A program made the translations under genes and the position numbers. A stretch of 64,000 bases of DNA from Pseudoalteromonas shioyasakiensis (GTDB taxonomy: Bacteria; Pseudomonadota; Gammaproteobacteria; Enterobacterales; Alteromonadaceae). Position 1 is the stretch's first letter, and the number at the start of each line of letters is the position of its first letter. This document shows, piece by piece, positions 26,827 through 35,370 of the stretch. The stretch spans positions 1,136,001-1,200,000 of the forward strand of contig NZ_CP077770.1 in assembly GCF_019134595.1 (NCBI RefSeq). Direction: 5' to 3'. A model generated the notes under the pieces. The model was not told where the DNA came from. It searched no databases and was given only the letters and a program-made list of their open reading frames with translations.

Positions 26827-29344
26827 AGAAGCTATAAGTGATGTTACCGTAAATAAAACGGCCATCTAAGCTGTATGGCGCAAAGCCACTATAAGGGAAA
26901 ATTTGGTTGAAATCGCTATAACCAATATTACTTACAGTATCTTGAGGATACTGATCAAACAGGTTATTAGCGCCTAATGCGAACTTCCACTGCTCATCAG
27001 GGCGGTAAGCCACTTCTAAGTCAGCAATCCATTTAGCGTCAAGTACTTCATCACCATCTTCACTGCTTGCAGTGTCAACTACTTCACCATAACGAGTTGC
27101 TCGTAATGTCGTTTGGAAGTTTTCATAATCCCATGTTGCAGATAGGTTCCATTTATCGGCTGGTGTGCCTTTTTCAAAGCGTGTGATTTCACGACGAGAA
27201 AAATACTCGTAGCTATCGCCAAGGGCTTCTAGCTCTGCTGGGTTTTCTTTAACATGTGTCACTTCTGTGTCGTTAAAGTTAACTGCTGCACTTAAGCGTA
27301 AATCACCATAGCTTTCTAAACCTAATGAGTAGGTCGCAACAATATCAACGCCTTGCGTACGTGAATCAATGGCATTAGTAAAGTAACGAACGCGCTGCGT
27401 ATTTACTTCGCCTGCTTCGGCTAAAATCGCTTCAACTTCTGGGCCGCTTAAGTTTTCAGACAATACGATACGGTCGTCAATTTCAATGCGATACGCATCA
27501 AGGGTTAAGCTAAAGCCGCCTTGCGTAAAGATGAAACCCGCCGTCATATTAACTGACTCTTCAGCGTCTAAATCACGAGCTCCCAGTGCTTGCGCTGCAG
27601 GTTCATCAACAGGGAATAAACCTACTTCATTTGGTACACCATTTTCAAAAACAGTGCTTACTGATTTATACGATGTTTGGGCCAGTGAAGGCGCTCTGAA
27701 ACCTGTGCTAATTGCACCACGTAATGACAGCGACTCGTTAATGCTGTAGCGCGAAGCAAGTTTTGAGGTAAAGGTACTACCAAAATCACTGTAATCTTCA
27801 AAACGACCTGCTAAAACAAGGTTCCAATCTGTCGTTAGGTAAGTATCAAACTCTGCAAATACCGCAATGTTATGACGGCTTTTATCTGTTGCACTTTCTG
27901 GTGAGAAACCAGGTAACACTTGCGCGCCACCGGCAGCAACTGGGTTGCCATCGTCATCTAATACAGTTAGGTAAGAGGCTGTTTCACCTGCTTTGATTTG
28001 GTAGTTTTCGTGACGATACTCAGCACCAATCGTAACAAACACATCATCAGGTAAACCTAAGTCTAGTGTGTTGCTAGCATCCATGTTCACCAAGTATTGT
28101 TCATAAACAAGCGAGCCATCATCAAATTCTGTTGGGCTGCTAACACCCATCGAGGTATTTAAGCTGTTGCTTACGCCAATACCAAAATCGTTGCGACCAT
28201 AATTGCTGCTTACATCCCAAGCCCAATCATTGGTTTCGCCATTTAAGCCAATTGCAAATGAGTAATCATCTACATCGGTATCAATTTGCGGTAAGAAACC
28301 GTCAGGATACACTTCAGTTAAGTTACGAGAATCTTTGGCGCGACGATAAAAACCACCTGAGTTACCTTTACGGTTTGAGTAACTTGCAAATGAGTAAAGC
28401 GACAGCGAGTTATCAAACTCATAACCTAGGTTATAAAAAAGCGCGAAGTCTTCGATATCGGCTTTACCAAAGCGGTGGTTATAGCGGTCAAAGTCAAATT
28501 CACGTGAATCTAAATCGCCATTCTCATCACGGCTATATTGCTCACGTGCATCAAAGCCAGAGCGGTTTGTTGGCTCGTTATTACGTGACTCAATCGACAC
28601 GTTAATAAAGCCATTATCGCCTAGTGCAAAGCCCGCATTAGCACTTGCTGTGCGCGTAATGCCGTCGTTTACTTCACGGTCGCTGCCAGTTTCAAAGCTT
28701 AAGTTGCCTTCGCTATCCGTTGTAGTGTTTAGTAGCTGAGGAGAGCCTGCCATTTGTGTGTCGTATTCACCGTATGTGTAGCTCACGCTACCGCCTTCAT
28801 CGGCATCTTTTAATACAATATTGATCACACCGGCAATCGCGTCAGAACCATATTGAGCTGCAGCGCCATCACGCAGAATTTCAACACGTTTAATTGCAGA
28901 AGTAGGAATATTATTTAGATCTACTGCCGTTGAACCACGGCCAACCGTACCATTTAAGTTTAATAATGCACCGGCATGGCGGCGTTTACCATTGATCAGC
29001 ACTAATGTGTGATCCGGAGCAAGGCCACGTAAAACAGCTGGTTTCGCGTGGTCAGTGCCATCAGCAATGGTGGCACTTGGGTAGTTAAAGCTTGGTAATT
29101 GTGATGCCAATACTTGGCTCATATCAAGCTGGCCTGTGCTTGATAGATCGCGGCTTGTTAATAAATCGACAGGCACGGTACTTTCAGAAATGCTACGAAG
29201 GCTACGGCGAGTACCTGTAACAGAAATAACTTCAACATCTTGAACGGTGTTGTCAGTTGTTTGCTCAGCAGCGATTGCAGTCACTGATGTAGCTAGCGTA
29301 CTTGCAATAGCGAGTTGCAAAGGTACTTTTTTAAAAATTGTCAT
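26825..29344 (-). CDS. TonB-dependent receptor, unknown cargo
   Basis: Outer membrane receptor of about 839 residues. The start at 29342-29344 has AAGGGA eight bases upstream and opens a signal sequence MTIFKKVPLQLAIAS ending near AIAAEQ. The TonB box region is VEVISVTGTRRS, followed by a plug domain (MSQVLASQLPSFNYP, VLRGLAPDHTLVLINGKRRH, IKRVEILRDGAAAQYGSDAIAGVINIVL) and a barrel ending in GNITYSF. This subgroup is common in marine Alteromonadales and often tied to carbohydrate, nucleoside or peptide uptake, but no uptake genes are adjacent. No Fur or Pho site was recognised upstream. Confidence 0.9.
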   Translation of the reverse strand: MTIFKKVPLQLAIASTLATSVTAIAAEQTTDNTVQDVEVISVTGTRRSLRSISESTVPVDLLTSRDLSSTGQLDMSQVLASQLPSFNYPSATIADGTDHAKPAVLRGLAPDHTLVLINGKRRHAGALLNLNGTVGRGSTAVDLNNIPTSAIKRVEILRDGAAAQYGSDAIAGVINIVLKDADEGGSVSYTYGEYDTQMAGSPQLLNTTTDSEGNLSFETGSDREVNDGITRTASANAGFALGDNGFINVSIESRNNEPTNRSGFDAREQYSRDENGDLDSREFDFDRYNHRFGKADIEDFALFYNLGYEFDNSLSLYSFASYSNRKGNSGGFYRRAKDSRNLTEVYPDGFLPQIDTDVDDYSFAIGLNGETNDWAWDVSSNYGRNDFGIGVSNSLNTSMGVSSPTEFDDGSLVYEQYLVNMDASNTLDLGLPDDVFVTIGAEYRHENYQIKAGETASYLTVLDDDGNPVAAGGAQVLPGFSPESATDKSRHNIAVFAEFDTYLTTDWNLVLAGRFEDYSDFGSTFTSKLASRYSINESLSLRGAISTGFRAPSLAQTSYKSVSTVFENGVPNEVGLFPVDEPAAQALGARDLDAEESVNMTAGFIFTQGGFSLTLDAYRIEIDDRIVLSENLSGPEVEAILAEAGEVNTQRVRYFTNAIDSRTQGVDIVATYSLGLESYGDLRLSAAVNFNDTEVTHVKENPAELEALGDSYEYFSRREITRFEKGTPADKWNLSATWDYENFQTTLRATRYGEVVDTASSEDGDEVLDAKWIADLEVAYRPDEQWKFALGANNLFDQYPQDTVSNIGYSDFNQIFPYSGFAPYSLDGRFIYGNITYSF

Positions 29345-29480
29345 TGTTGGATCCCTTCTGACGTTGATTTCGCTTCGCAGTTTATCAATAAAAAAGGAAC
29401 AAACAAATAACATAAAAGTATACTATATGATTATCTTAACAAGCTATTTAGCTCACGGTGTTTACATTATATTAACTTAG

Positions 29481-30461
29481 TTAAGCGCTAATGCTTATTT
29501 TATTTCTACCCTCTGTTTTTGCTCGGTATAAAGCAGTATCTGCTGCACAAATTAATGCCTCTGAAGTACGATATTGATTATTAAACTCACAGGCAATTCC
29601 TTGGCTTACACTTATTCTAAAATCACTTGGTAAACCTATATCAGTAAATGGCATGTTATTTACTTTTATTTGAATGTGTTTAGCAATGGCGGCGGCCGTG
29701 TCTTTTTGGCAGCGGGGTAATATAATGGCAAACTCTTCACCGCCATAACGGGATGCTAAACAATCGCGAGAAGGGAGTGATTCTGCGATTATACTTGCTA
29801 CTTTTTGTAAGCATTTATCGCCTTTTACATGACCGAATCGGTCATTGAATAATTTAAAGTAATCAATGTCGATTAATATAGTGCTAATAGCTTGGTTGGT
29901 TTGTACGCTTTCTTGCCAGTTTTCTTTTAATGACTCTTCAAGGGTTAATCTATTTGCAAGGCCGGTTAAATGGTCAGTAGTAGCCTGTTTAATTAAACGA
30001 TTATATTGCTCTTTGTGTGATGATAAATCATGTAATACACAAATAAATAAATTTTCTACAACGGCAATGTTTTTTGGTAGGCTCGATATACATAAATCCG
30101 CCTCAAGGGTTTTATTATCAGCGCGGTTTATTTTAACTTCGTTTGGCCCAAGGCTTATCGGCGAGTCTTTATGGTCTAACCAACTTAGTAGGGTATACAT
30201 GTATTTATCACGGTCGGTGTCGTGTAGGTAATGTAAAATGTTTTGCCCGATTAACGCTTCTTGATTGTCACCTAAAAGCTGTGCCGCCATCGGGTTTGCA
30301 AATTCAAACGTGCCTTGGCCATTAATGATAAACACTCCCTCAGGAATGTTCTGAAACATTTGGGCAATCAGCGCAAGTTGCTCTGAATTGATAGACTGCG
30401 CAAGTGCGCTTTTCGCTTCTGATTTATTAGTGCTTGGTTGTTCATTTTTATTAGTAGACAC
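29481..30461 (-). CDS. Cytosolic PAS-GGDEF diguanylate cyclase
   Basis: A 326-residue protein from a GTG start with AAGGA seven bases upstream. The first 25 residues are polar and disordered. A PAS domain (about 30-150, starting IPEGVFIINGQGTFEFANPMA) is followed by a GGDEF domain from TTDHLTGLANR (about 165). The active loop RYGGEEF is intact, so c-di-GMP synthesis is expected. No RxxD inhibitory site lies at the expected distance before it. There is no transmembrane segment. PAS domains of this type sense small ligands, redox state or cofactors; which one is unknown. Confidence 0.9.
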   Translation of the reverse strand: MSTNKNEQPSTNKSEAKSALAQSINSEQLALIAQMFQNIPEGVFIINGQGTFEFANPMAAQLLGDNQEALIGQNILHYLHDTDRDKYMYTLLSWLDHKDSPISLGPNEVKINRADNKTLEADLCISSLPKNIAVVENLFICVLHDLSSHKEQYNRLIKQATTDHLTGLANRLTLEESLKENWQESVQTNQAISTILIDIDYFKLFNDRFGHVKGDKCLQKVASIIAESLPSRDCLASRYGGEEFAIILPRCQKDTAAAIAKHIQIKVNNMPFTDIGLPSDFRISVSQGIACEFNNQYRTSEALICAADTALYRAKTEGRNKISISA

Positions 30462-30528
30462 GTTCGTTTCCTTTTTGCCGATGCAAACGATTTTGGTGTC
30501 TATAAAGTTACTTAAAAAAGTGCAAATT

Positions 30529-30550
30529 AACCTTCTGGTAACCTTCTGGT
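30529..30550. repeat. Perfect 11-bp tandem duplication upstream of the PAS-GGDEF gene
   Basis: AACCTTCTGGT occurs twice without a spacer at 30529-30539 and 30540-30550, 68 to 89 bases upstream of the PAS-GGDEF start. It could be a regulator site (one helical turn apart) or a chance duplication. Confidence 0.5.
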
Positions 30551-30572
30551 TTTAAGTTGTTGTTTTCAAATA

Positions 30573-30601
30573 AAAAAAGGACTCCTTGGTGGAGCCTTTT
30601 G
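30573..30601 (-). terminator. Rho-independent terminator after the STAND-ATPase operon
   Basis: On the minus strand AAAAGGCTCC pairs with GGAGTCCTTTT around a short loop, with one mismatch, and is followed by a T-run (the A-run at 30572-30578 on the plus strand). It lies about 20 bases after the stop of the small gene at 30621. Confidence 0.75.
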
Positions 30602-30620
30602 TAGGTGTTATTTCTATTAA

Positions 30621-30998
30621 CTACACTCGGTCTTTATTTTCGACTTGCGGGTCTTCGCTTTGATATTCTTCACCATTGCAGCTAACCGTGAAAATCATAC
30701 ATGCTGTGCCATTGTTTTCGTCGGTATCTGAAATATTGATTACCGTGCCAGCGTTTGTAACCTCGTAACTGAAATCTTTAGCACAGTCACCCTCATGATT
30801 ACTAAAAGTAGCGGCAGAAAATAAGAACCCTCTTTTTTGAGTTTCTTCATTTAGGGTGTAAATACCAAGACTATCTCTTTCTGTAACAACCCCACCACCA
30901 GATACTTGTTGACCATCTTGGAAGTATGTAAATACAGCTTTTTTGTTGCTATCTAATTCAATATTTACTGTGAAATTGTAAACTTTACCTTCACTCAT
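30621..30998 (-). CDS. Small acidic protein downstream of the STAND ATPase, unknown function
   Basis: A 125-residue protein without signal peptide or membrane segment. It begins SEGKVYNFTVNIELD and appears mainly beta-stranded, with four cysteines (DCAKDF, TACMIFTVSC). It resembles small DP-EP-type beta proteins of marine gammaproteobacteria, but this is a memory-based impression and not certain. AAGGA precedes the ATG. It starts 16 bp after the stop of the 1080-residue regulator-ATPase and shares its terminator, so it is very likely co-transcribed and may be its ligand, effector or regulator. Confidence 0.65.
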   Translation of the reverse strand: MSEGKVYNFTVNIELDSNKKAVFTYFQDGQQVSGGGVVTERDSLGIYTLNEETQKRGFLFSAATFSNHEGDCAKDFSYEVTNAGTVINISDTDENNGTACMIFTVSCNGEEYQSEDPQVENKDRV

Positions 30999-31014
30999 GT
31001 TTTTTCCTTTGCTT

Positions 31015-34000
31015 TTATAGTTGAAAATTAATTATTCCCAGTTTTTTTACCGGAACAATGGTTGCTTCTATTTCGTGTGATTTATTTAAACAGGTATATG
31101 CCTGAATTAATGGGAAAGTAAAATTTATACTTTTAGTTTTTTTACTTATTTTATTTAGAGTGGTTGCTGCATTTTCACATAAAGCATTCTTTTCTTGTTG
31201 TGATTTAGCTAAACGAGCTTTAATTAACAAGATTCTTGTATGAAGTCGTACATTTTCTATATCAAGCGCGCTGGGTAGTATATTATTTTCATCCAAGCTT
31301 TTTAGAATCACTAATGCCCTATTTATATTTTTTCTATTAATTAAATATTCTATTAAGCTGGTTTTTATACTGATAATTTGACTGTTCGATGACTTGTTAG
31401 TATCTAAAAACTCTATTATTTCACTAACTCTATTATCTATATTAGGGTTATCAGAGAGAGAAAGTTGATAAGCTAGAAACTGATAGTATGTTCTTTCAAT
31501 AGTTTTATTTTGAACATCTTGTAATCTTGCTTTGTTAATCGTTTCTGTTGCTTGCTTTGCTTTTTCGTAAGATTTTGATTTATCAGGGAAGTAACTTAGT
31601 AAGTAGCTTTGCTGGATATGTTTATATGCTAAGGATGTTAATACACTTGCATCGGCCGGATACTTAGTTAACATTTTATTTGTTTCATTTTCTGCATGTT
31701 CAAAAATCTTGAGAGCTTCATTGAAATGCCCTAAGTTTTCTTCTGTAGTTGCAATCCAACTGATGGTATCTGTCTTATCGCGTAATAAATTTTTGTTATT
31801 AGGTTTAAGCACAAGGGCTTGGTTTTTAAGTTTTAAAGACTCAGTAAAGCTTTGTTTTGCGAGCGCGTAATTAAACTGCTTTAAATACAATGAACCCAGT
31901 GAATTGTGCGAGTAAGATAGCTCCATAATCGAATTAAAGTCATTAGGGGCAAGCTGATACATTTTTTCGCTGTATTCTTGATACCGTTTAAACCAAGGTT
32001 CGGTCGCATAGTAGTCGCTGTTGTCATAATGTAATTGGCCAAGCCAAAATGCATTAGCCCCTGCGAGCATTAAAACATCAAGGTTGTTGGGTTGAATTTT
32101 TAGTAATGATTCTAGGCGCGTTCGCGCATTTTCAAAGGCGGTGAAGGCTTCGTCGGTTTTGCCGCGAGAGTAGGCGACTTCGCCCATGGCCTCTAAGGTT
32201 TGAGCGTATTGAAAACGGTTATTAAACTCGGCTTGTTTATCGCTAAAGTCAAACAACGAGGCTGCTTCTTCGTCTTGGTTGGAAAAATACTCAAGGGCTT
32301 TGTTGCTAATACCATCCAGTAAATCCATGCGCTTAACGCTTCTGAGTTTATCGGCAAATTCACCAACCATAAAGCCCAATAAACTTTCAGCCTCTTGGCG
32401 TTTTTGTTTTGCTACTTGCTCTGCATGGTAGCTACGCACGCTCATAAATGTAGCAATAAAGGTTAAGCACACAAGTGTTGCAGCCGTTATTTGTAACATG
32501 CGTTTTTTACGTTTGGCTTTATTGTTAGAAGCTTTAATTAACGCTTGTTCGTCGCTCGATAAGCTAAACATAGGGTTTTTAACTAGGCTTTGTGCTTCTT
32601 GCAGCGGTTTGCCTTGGGCTAATAAAAAGTCGCTGTGTTTATGTTCAAGCAGCCAGCGCTCGGTGGCTAGTTGCACACGACTTTGAATTGCTAAGCTTTG
32701 TTGGTGTTCTTGCACCCAATCTATGGCGCGTTGCCAATGGCGCAGCAGCGGTTCGTGGGCAAGGCTAAAGCAGGCTTGCTCATTTTTAAGGTGCGACACA
32801 AACAAGCGGCTATCGACCATAGCCTGAACAAGCTTGGTTGCAGCAGGGCTGGTTAATTCGCTCCAATGTGCTGCACGACTAGTGAGCGTTTCGCCATCTG
32901 GGTTTAAGGTGATCAGCTTAGAAAGAACTGCAGCAAGTTCAGTTTGTTGGTCTTTGGGTAATTGGCAAAATACCTGTTCGGCTTTTTGGCCGATGGCTCC
33001 TTCGATAGTGCCAAGGGCTTGGTATTCAGAAAACAATAATTCGTTGTCTGGGCTTCGCTGCAAGTAAAGCTGCTGCAAGGTGTATTGCAGCATTGGCAAT
33101 GCATCAGGGTTATTGGCAGTATCGTTACAAAGTTGTTCATCAAGCGGTGTGTGATGCTCTGGGTGATGTTGCCAACTTAAGCCTGCTGCAAGTGCTGGCA
33201 AACGGATCATTTGCTTAAGCTCAGAGCGAGTTGGCGCTAATAAATCAAAGTGTGCGCCATTGGCTTTACCTGCCATTAAACTTGGTTGACTCACTACTTG
33301 CGGGTAAAAGTCATTACGACAGGCACTAAAAATGATCATGCAGCCACTTGTTGCTAAGCGCTCAATAAGAGCTAACAGCTGGTTGCGCTCGTCATCGCTA
33401 AATAGCGGCGATGACAATAGTACTTCGAGCCGGTCGATAAATAAAAATAAATAGGGCGTAGTGTGCTCTGCATTTAGCATTGCAAGTGCTGCTTTACAGC
33501 GGGAAATAACCTGTTCTGGATCTGTTAATAACAATTCAGCCAACGCATCGGCGCTTATATCGCTAAGTACAGGTGCGTCGTTTATTTCTAAATCGAGCAA
33601 GGTTGAGGCTAAATCAAGCAGTAAGCGCTCTTTGCTGACATCGGCAAAGTCGAGTTGGCAGTAACTGTGTACTCTAATGCCATCGTAGCCATTACTCGAC
33701 ATTAAAGCGGGCAATACACCTGCGTTAACTAACGACGATTTACCTGAACCACTGGCGCCTAAAATTAAGCAAAAGGCGCGACCAAACTCAATTTGAGCCG
33801 ACACTCGCTGTAGCAAAGTGGCAATTTGTTTGTTACGACCAAAAAATACATCGGCTTGCTCTGGTGCAAACGCACTTAAGCCAACAAAGGGCGAATCACC
33901 TTGCCAACTGGTTTGGCTGGCTTTTTGTTCTTCGTTGAGTGGAAAGTTGATTTCGGCAATAACCCGATAACCACGTTTACGAATGGTTTCTATGTAATGC

Positions 34001-34257
34001 GGATCGCTTGCTTTATCGTCAAAGGCTTTACGTAATTGGGTGATCACTTTATGTAGGGGGTTGTCACCCAGCGCTACATTTGGCCAGCAATGGCTGATAA
34101 TTTCTTCACTTGTTAGTAGCTCACCTTGTTTTTCGCAAAGCAGCAGTAATACATCCATCGCCTTGGGTTCAAGATGCTTTGTTTGTTCACCGCGCCTGAT
34201 TGAATTAGTGGCCGGAGTAACTTGCCATTCGCCAACGAAAAACAGTGCCGTATTCAT
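31015..34257 (-). CDS. wHTH - STAND ATPase - transmembrane - TPR protein
   Basis: A 1080-residue multidomain protein. Residues 1-105 form a CadC/OmpR-type winged helix (LEPKAMDVLLLLCEKQGE, IRKRGYRVIAEI). Residues about 122-540 form a STAND NTPase of the nSTAND1 kind: SPFVGLSAF, Walker A GASGSGKSS (167-175), Walker B YLFLFIDRLE (269-278), and downstream ALPMLQYTLQQLY and HEPLLRHW. A single transmembrane helix (about 586-607) follows a basic patch, so the C-terminal 470 residues, rich in TPR repeats, should be periplasmic. The layout suggests a one-component membrane regulator in which an external signal drives ATP-dependent oligomerisation and DNA binding. Target genes and signal are unknown; the small downstream gene is the best candidate partner. 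Confidence 0.85.
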   Translation of the reverse strand: MNTALFFVGEWQVTPATNSIRRGEQTKHLEPKAMDVLLLLCEKQGELLTSEEIISHCWPNVALGDNPLHKVITQLRKAFDDKASDPHYIETIRKRGYRVIAEINFPLNEEQKASQTSWQGDSPFVGLSAFAPEQADVFFGRNKQIATLLQRVSAQIEFGRAFCLILGASGSGKSSLVNAGVLPALMSSNGYDGIRVHSYCQLDFADVSKERLLLDLASTLLDLEINDAPVLSDISADALAELLLTDPEQVISRCKAALAMLNAEHTTPYLFLFIDRLEVLLSSPLFSDDERNQLLALIERLATSGCMIIFSACRNDFYPQVVSQPSLMAGKANGAHFDLLAPTRSELKQMIRLPALAAGLSWQHHPEHHTPLDEQLCNDTANNPDALPMLQYTLQQLYLQRSPDNELLFSEYQALGTIEGAIGQKAEQVFCQLPKDQQTELAAVLSKLITLNPDGETLTSRAAHWSELTSPAATKLVQAMVDSRLFVSHLKNEQACFSLAHEPLLRHWQRAIDWVQEHQQSLAIQSRVQLATERWLLEHKHSDFLLAQGKPLQEAQSLVKNPMFSLSSDEQALIKASNNKAKRKKRMLQITAATLVCLTFIATFMSVRSYHAEQVAKQKRQEAESLLGFMVGEFADKLRSVKRMDLLDGISNKALEYFSNQDEEAASLFDFSDKQAEFNNRFQYAQTLEAMGEVAYSRGKTDEAFTAFENARTRLESLLKIQPNNLDVLMLAGANAFWLGQLHYDNSDYYATEPWFKRYQEYSEKMYQLAPNDFNSIMELSYSHNSLGSLYLKQFNYALAKQSFTESLKLKNQALVLKPNNKNLLRDKTDTISWIATTEENLGHFNEALKIFEHAENETNKMLTKYPADASVLTSLAYKHIQQSYLLSYFPDKSKSYEKAKQATETINKARLQDVQNKTIERTYYQFLAYQLSLSDNPNIDNRVSEIIEFLDTNKSSNSQIISIKTSLIEYLINRKNINRALVILKSLDENNILPSALDIENVRLHTRILLIKARLAKSQQEKNALCENAATTLNKISKKTKSINFTFPLIQAYTCLNKSHEIEATIVPVKKLGIINFQL

Positions 34258-34318
34258 AGTGTTTTCTTCATTGTTATTGTTAGAAACGCAGTCCGATTGG
34301 ACCCGTTTTTATAAGATC

Positions 34319-34480
34319 ATACCAACTTGCAATAATACTTAATCATTTTGAGGGATTAAACCTGTCGCTAACTGCGTTAAAAATTTTTCATTTATAACAA
34401 CTAAACAACGAAATTTTTGCCTTGTTTTCAACGAGGTTTTATTGCCTCAAAATAGCTCACTTAATTAAGCAAATTGGTAT
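34319..34480. mobile_element. 162-bp MITE-like palindromic element
   Basis: The ends ATACCAACTTGC (34319-34330) and GCAAATTGGTAT (34469-34480) are inverted repeats with one mismatch. Inside them TTTTGAGG and CCTCAAAA form a second nested pair. There is no coding capacity. Small elements with ATACCAA.../...TTGGTAT ends recur in genomes of marine gammaproteobacteria. No second copy was seen in this window. Confidence 0.5.
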
Positions 34481-34583
34481 TACGTGATACTCTGATTAAT
34501 ACAATATTATGAGATTAACAGCAAGCGCCTTGCCTTTTCTGACATTAAAAAATCATATTGATGTCGTGTATATAAAACTTTTT

Positions 34584-34641
34584 GTAAAGTTTATTTGACT
34601 TTTTGTGTTGCTAGGTTAATCTTTAGTCAAGTTTACTTTAC
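34584..34641 (+). promoter_or_regulatory. Promoter flanked by two inverted operator-like sites
   Basis: Site 1 (34584-34600, read on the minus strand AGTCAAATAAACTTTAC) and site 2 (34625-34641, AGTCAAGTTTACTTTAC) match at 14 of 17 positions in inverted orientation. A promoter lies between and within them: -35 TTGACT (34595-34600, inside site 1), 16-bp spacer, -10 TAATCT (34617-34622, ending just before site 2). Binding of both sites would occlude RNA polymerase. The XRE protein encoded 440 bp downstream is the likely ligand. Confidence 0.6.
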
Positions 34642-34657
34642 TTTTAAGGTGAGAATA

Positions 34658-35086
34658 ATGAATCAAACAGGATTAACCTTTAAACAACGTAATAAGCAGA
34701 ACACGCTAAACCTCGCTAAATGGACATCAGCATGGGTGATTACTTTAGCAATTGCCTCATTTGGGCCGCATTTTTTATGGCAAGAGCAGGCTGTTTTTAG
34801 TGTTGTAGCAATCTTAATTAATGTTGTAGTTGGTATCATGATGATTTTATCGAACAAACGACAACTACAAGGGATGGATGAGCTGCAGCAGCGTATGCAC
34901 CTTAATGCAATGGCGATTACCTTGGGTGCAAGCTTGGTATTTGGTTTAGCTTACTCGGTGGTGCAATCAAGCGGTTTAATTAGTTTTAAAGAAGATATAT
35001 CGCACCTCGTAATCTTTATGAGCTTAACCTATTTAGTGAGTCTTTTAATTATGAATAAGCAGTTAAACGACGAGGGCGAAGAATGA
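34658..35086 (+). CDS. Four-helix membrane protein paired with an XRE regulator
   Basis: A 142-residue protein starting at the ATG at 34658, with AAGGTGAG just upstream; the longer frame would cross the promoter and operator sites. About four transmembrane helices are predicted (about 18-37, 41-60, 80-100, 112-132), with a cytosolic basic N-terminus. No known transporter motif is seen. Its last codons overlap the start of the XRE gene as ATGA, so the two proteins are made together. Such small membrane-protein/XRE pairs are widespread, but their function is not established. Confidence 0.7.
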   Translation: MNQTGLTFKQRNKQNTLNLAKWTSAWVITLAIASFGPHFLWQEQAVFSVVAILINVVVGIMMILSNKRQLQGMDELQQRMHLNAMAITLGASLVFGLAYSVVQSSGLISFKEDISHLVIFMSLTYLVSLLIMNKQLNDEGEE

Positions 35087-35274
35087 AAAACCGCTTGAAA
35101 GTGCTCCGTGCTGAGCACAACTATACCCAAGCGAAACTCGCAGAGCTTTTGGATGTGTCTAGGCAAACCATTAATGCGATTGAAAAAGGTAAATTTGACC
35201 CAAGTTTGCCATTAGCATTTAAAGCCGCGCGTTTATTTAACCTGAGTATCGAAGAGATATTTCAGGATGAATAA
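35083..35274 (+). CDS. Small XRE-family transcriptional regulator (YozG-like)
   Basis: A 63-residue protein that is nearly all helix-turn-helix: YTQAKLAELLDVSRQTINAIEKGKFDPSLPLAFKAARLF is the standard Cro/C1-type motif, with a short tail LSIEEIFQDE typical of the YozG group. It starts in an ATGA overlap with the membrane-protein gene. It probably represses its own operon through the paired sites at 34584-34641, by inference from their position and symmetry. Confidence 0.88.
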   Translation: MKNRLKVLRAEHNYTQAKLAELLDVSRQTINAIEKGKFDPSLPLAFKAARLFNLSIEEIFQDE

Positions 35275-35284
35275 GTTTGATAGC

Positions 35285-35338
35285 GTAGGAGGCGTTTTAA
35301 CGCCGAATGTTAAATCATTCTGGTTAAACGCCTTTTTG
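35285..35338. terminator. Terminator hairpin between XRE gene and MFS gene
   Basis: GGCGTTTTAAC (from 35291) pairs with GTTAAACGCC (35323-35332) with one bulge, followed by TTTTT. GGCGTT/AACGCC also form a tight local hairpin. The flanking words GTAGGAGGCG and CGCGATATAAAATCGC belong to a palindromic repeat family seen again at about 40-43 kb. Confidence 0.7.
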
Positions 35339-35370
35339 CTACGCGATATAAAATCGCTGCTACATTTTTG

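Larger units (their letters stand above)
34258..34657. other. 400-bp intergenic region with palindromic element and XRE-controlled promoter
   Basis: No gene is supported here. It holds the upstream region of the STAND-ATPase gene on the left, a 162-bp element with imperfect terminal inverted repeats in the middle (34319-34480), an AT-rich spacer, and on the right a promoter flanked by two related operator-like sites (34584-34641) for the membrane-protein/XRE pair. Confidence 0.6.

Noticed and set aside
31015..34257. Avs-type antiphage STAND protein
   Set aside because: The wHTH domain and transmembrane helix point to signal transduction; there is no nuclease or other effector domain and no defence genes nearby.
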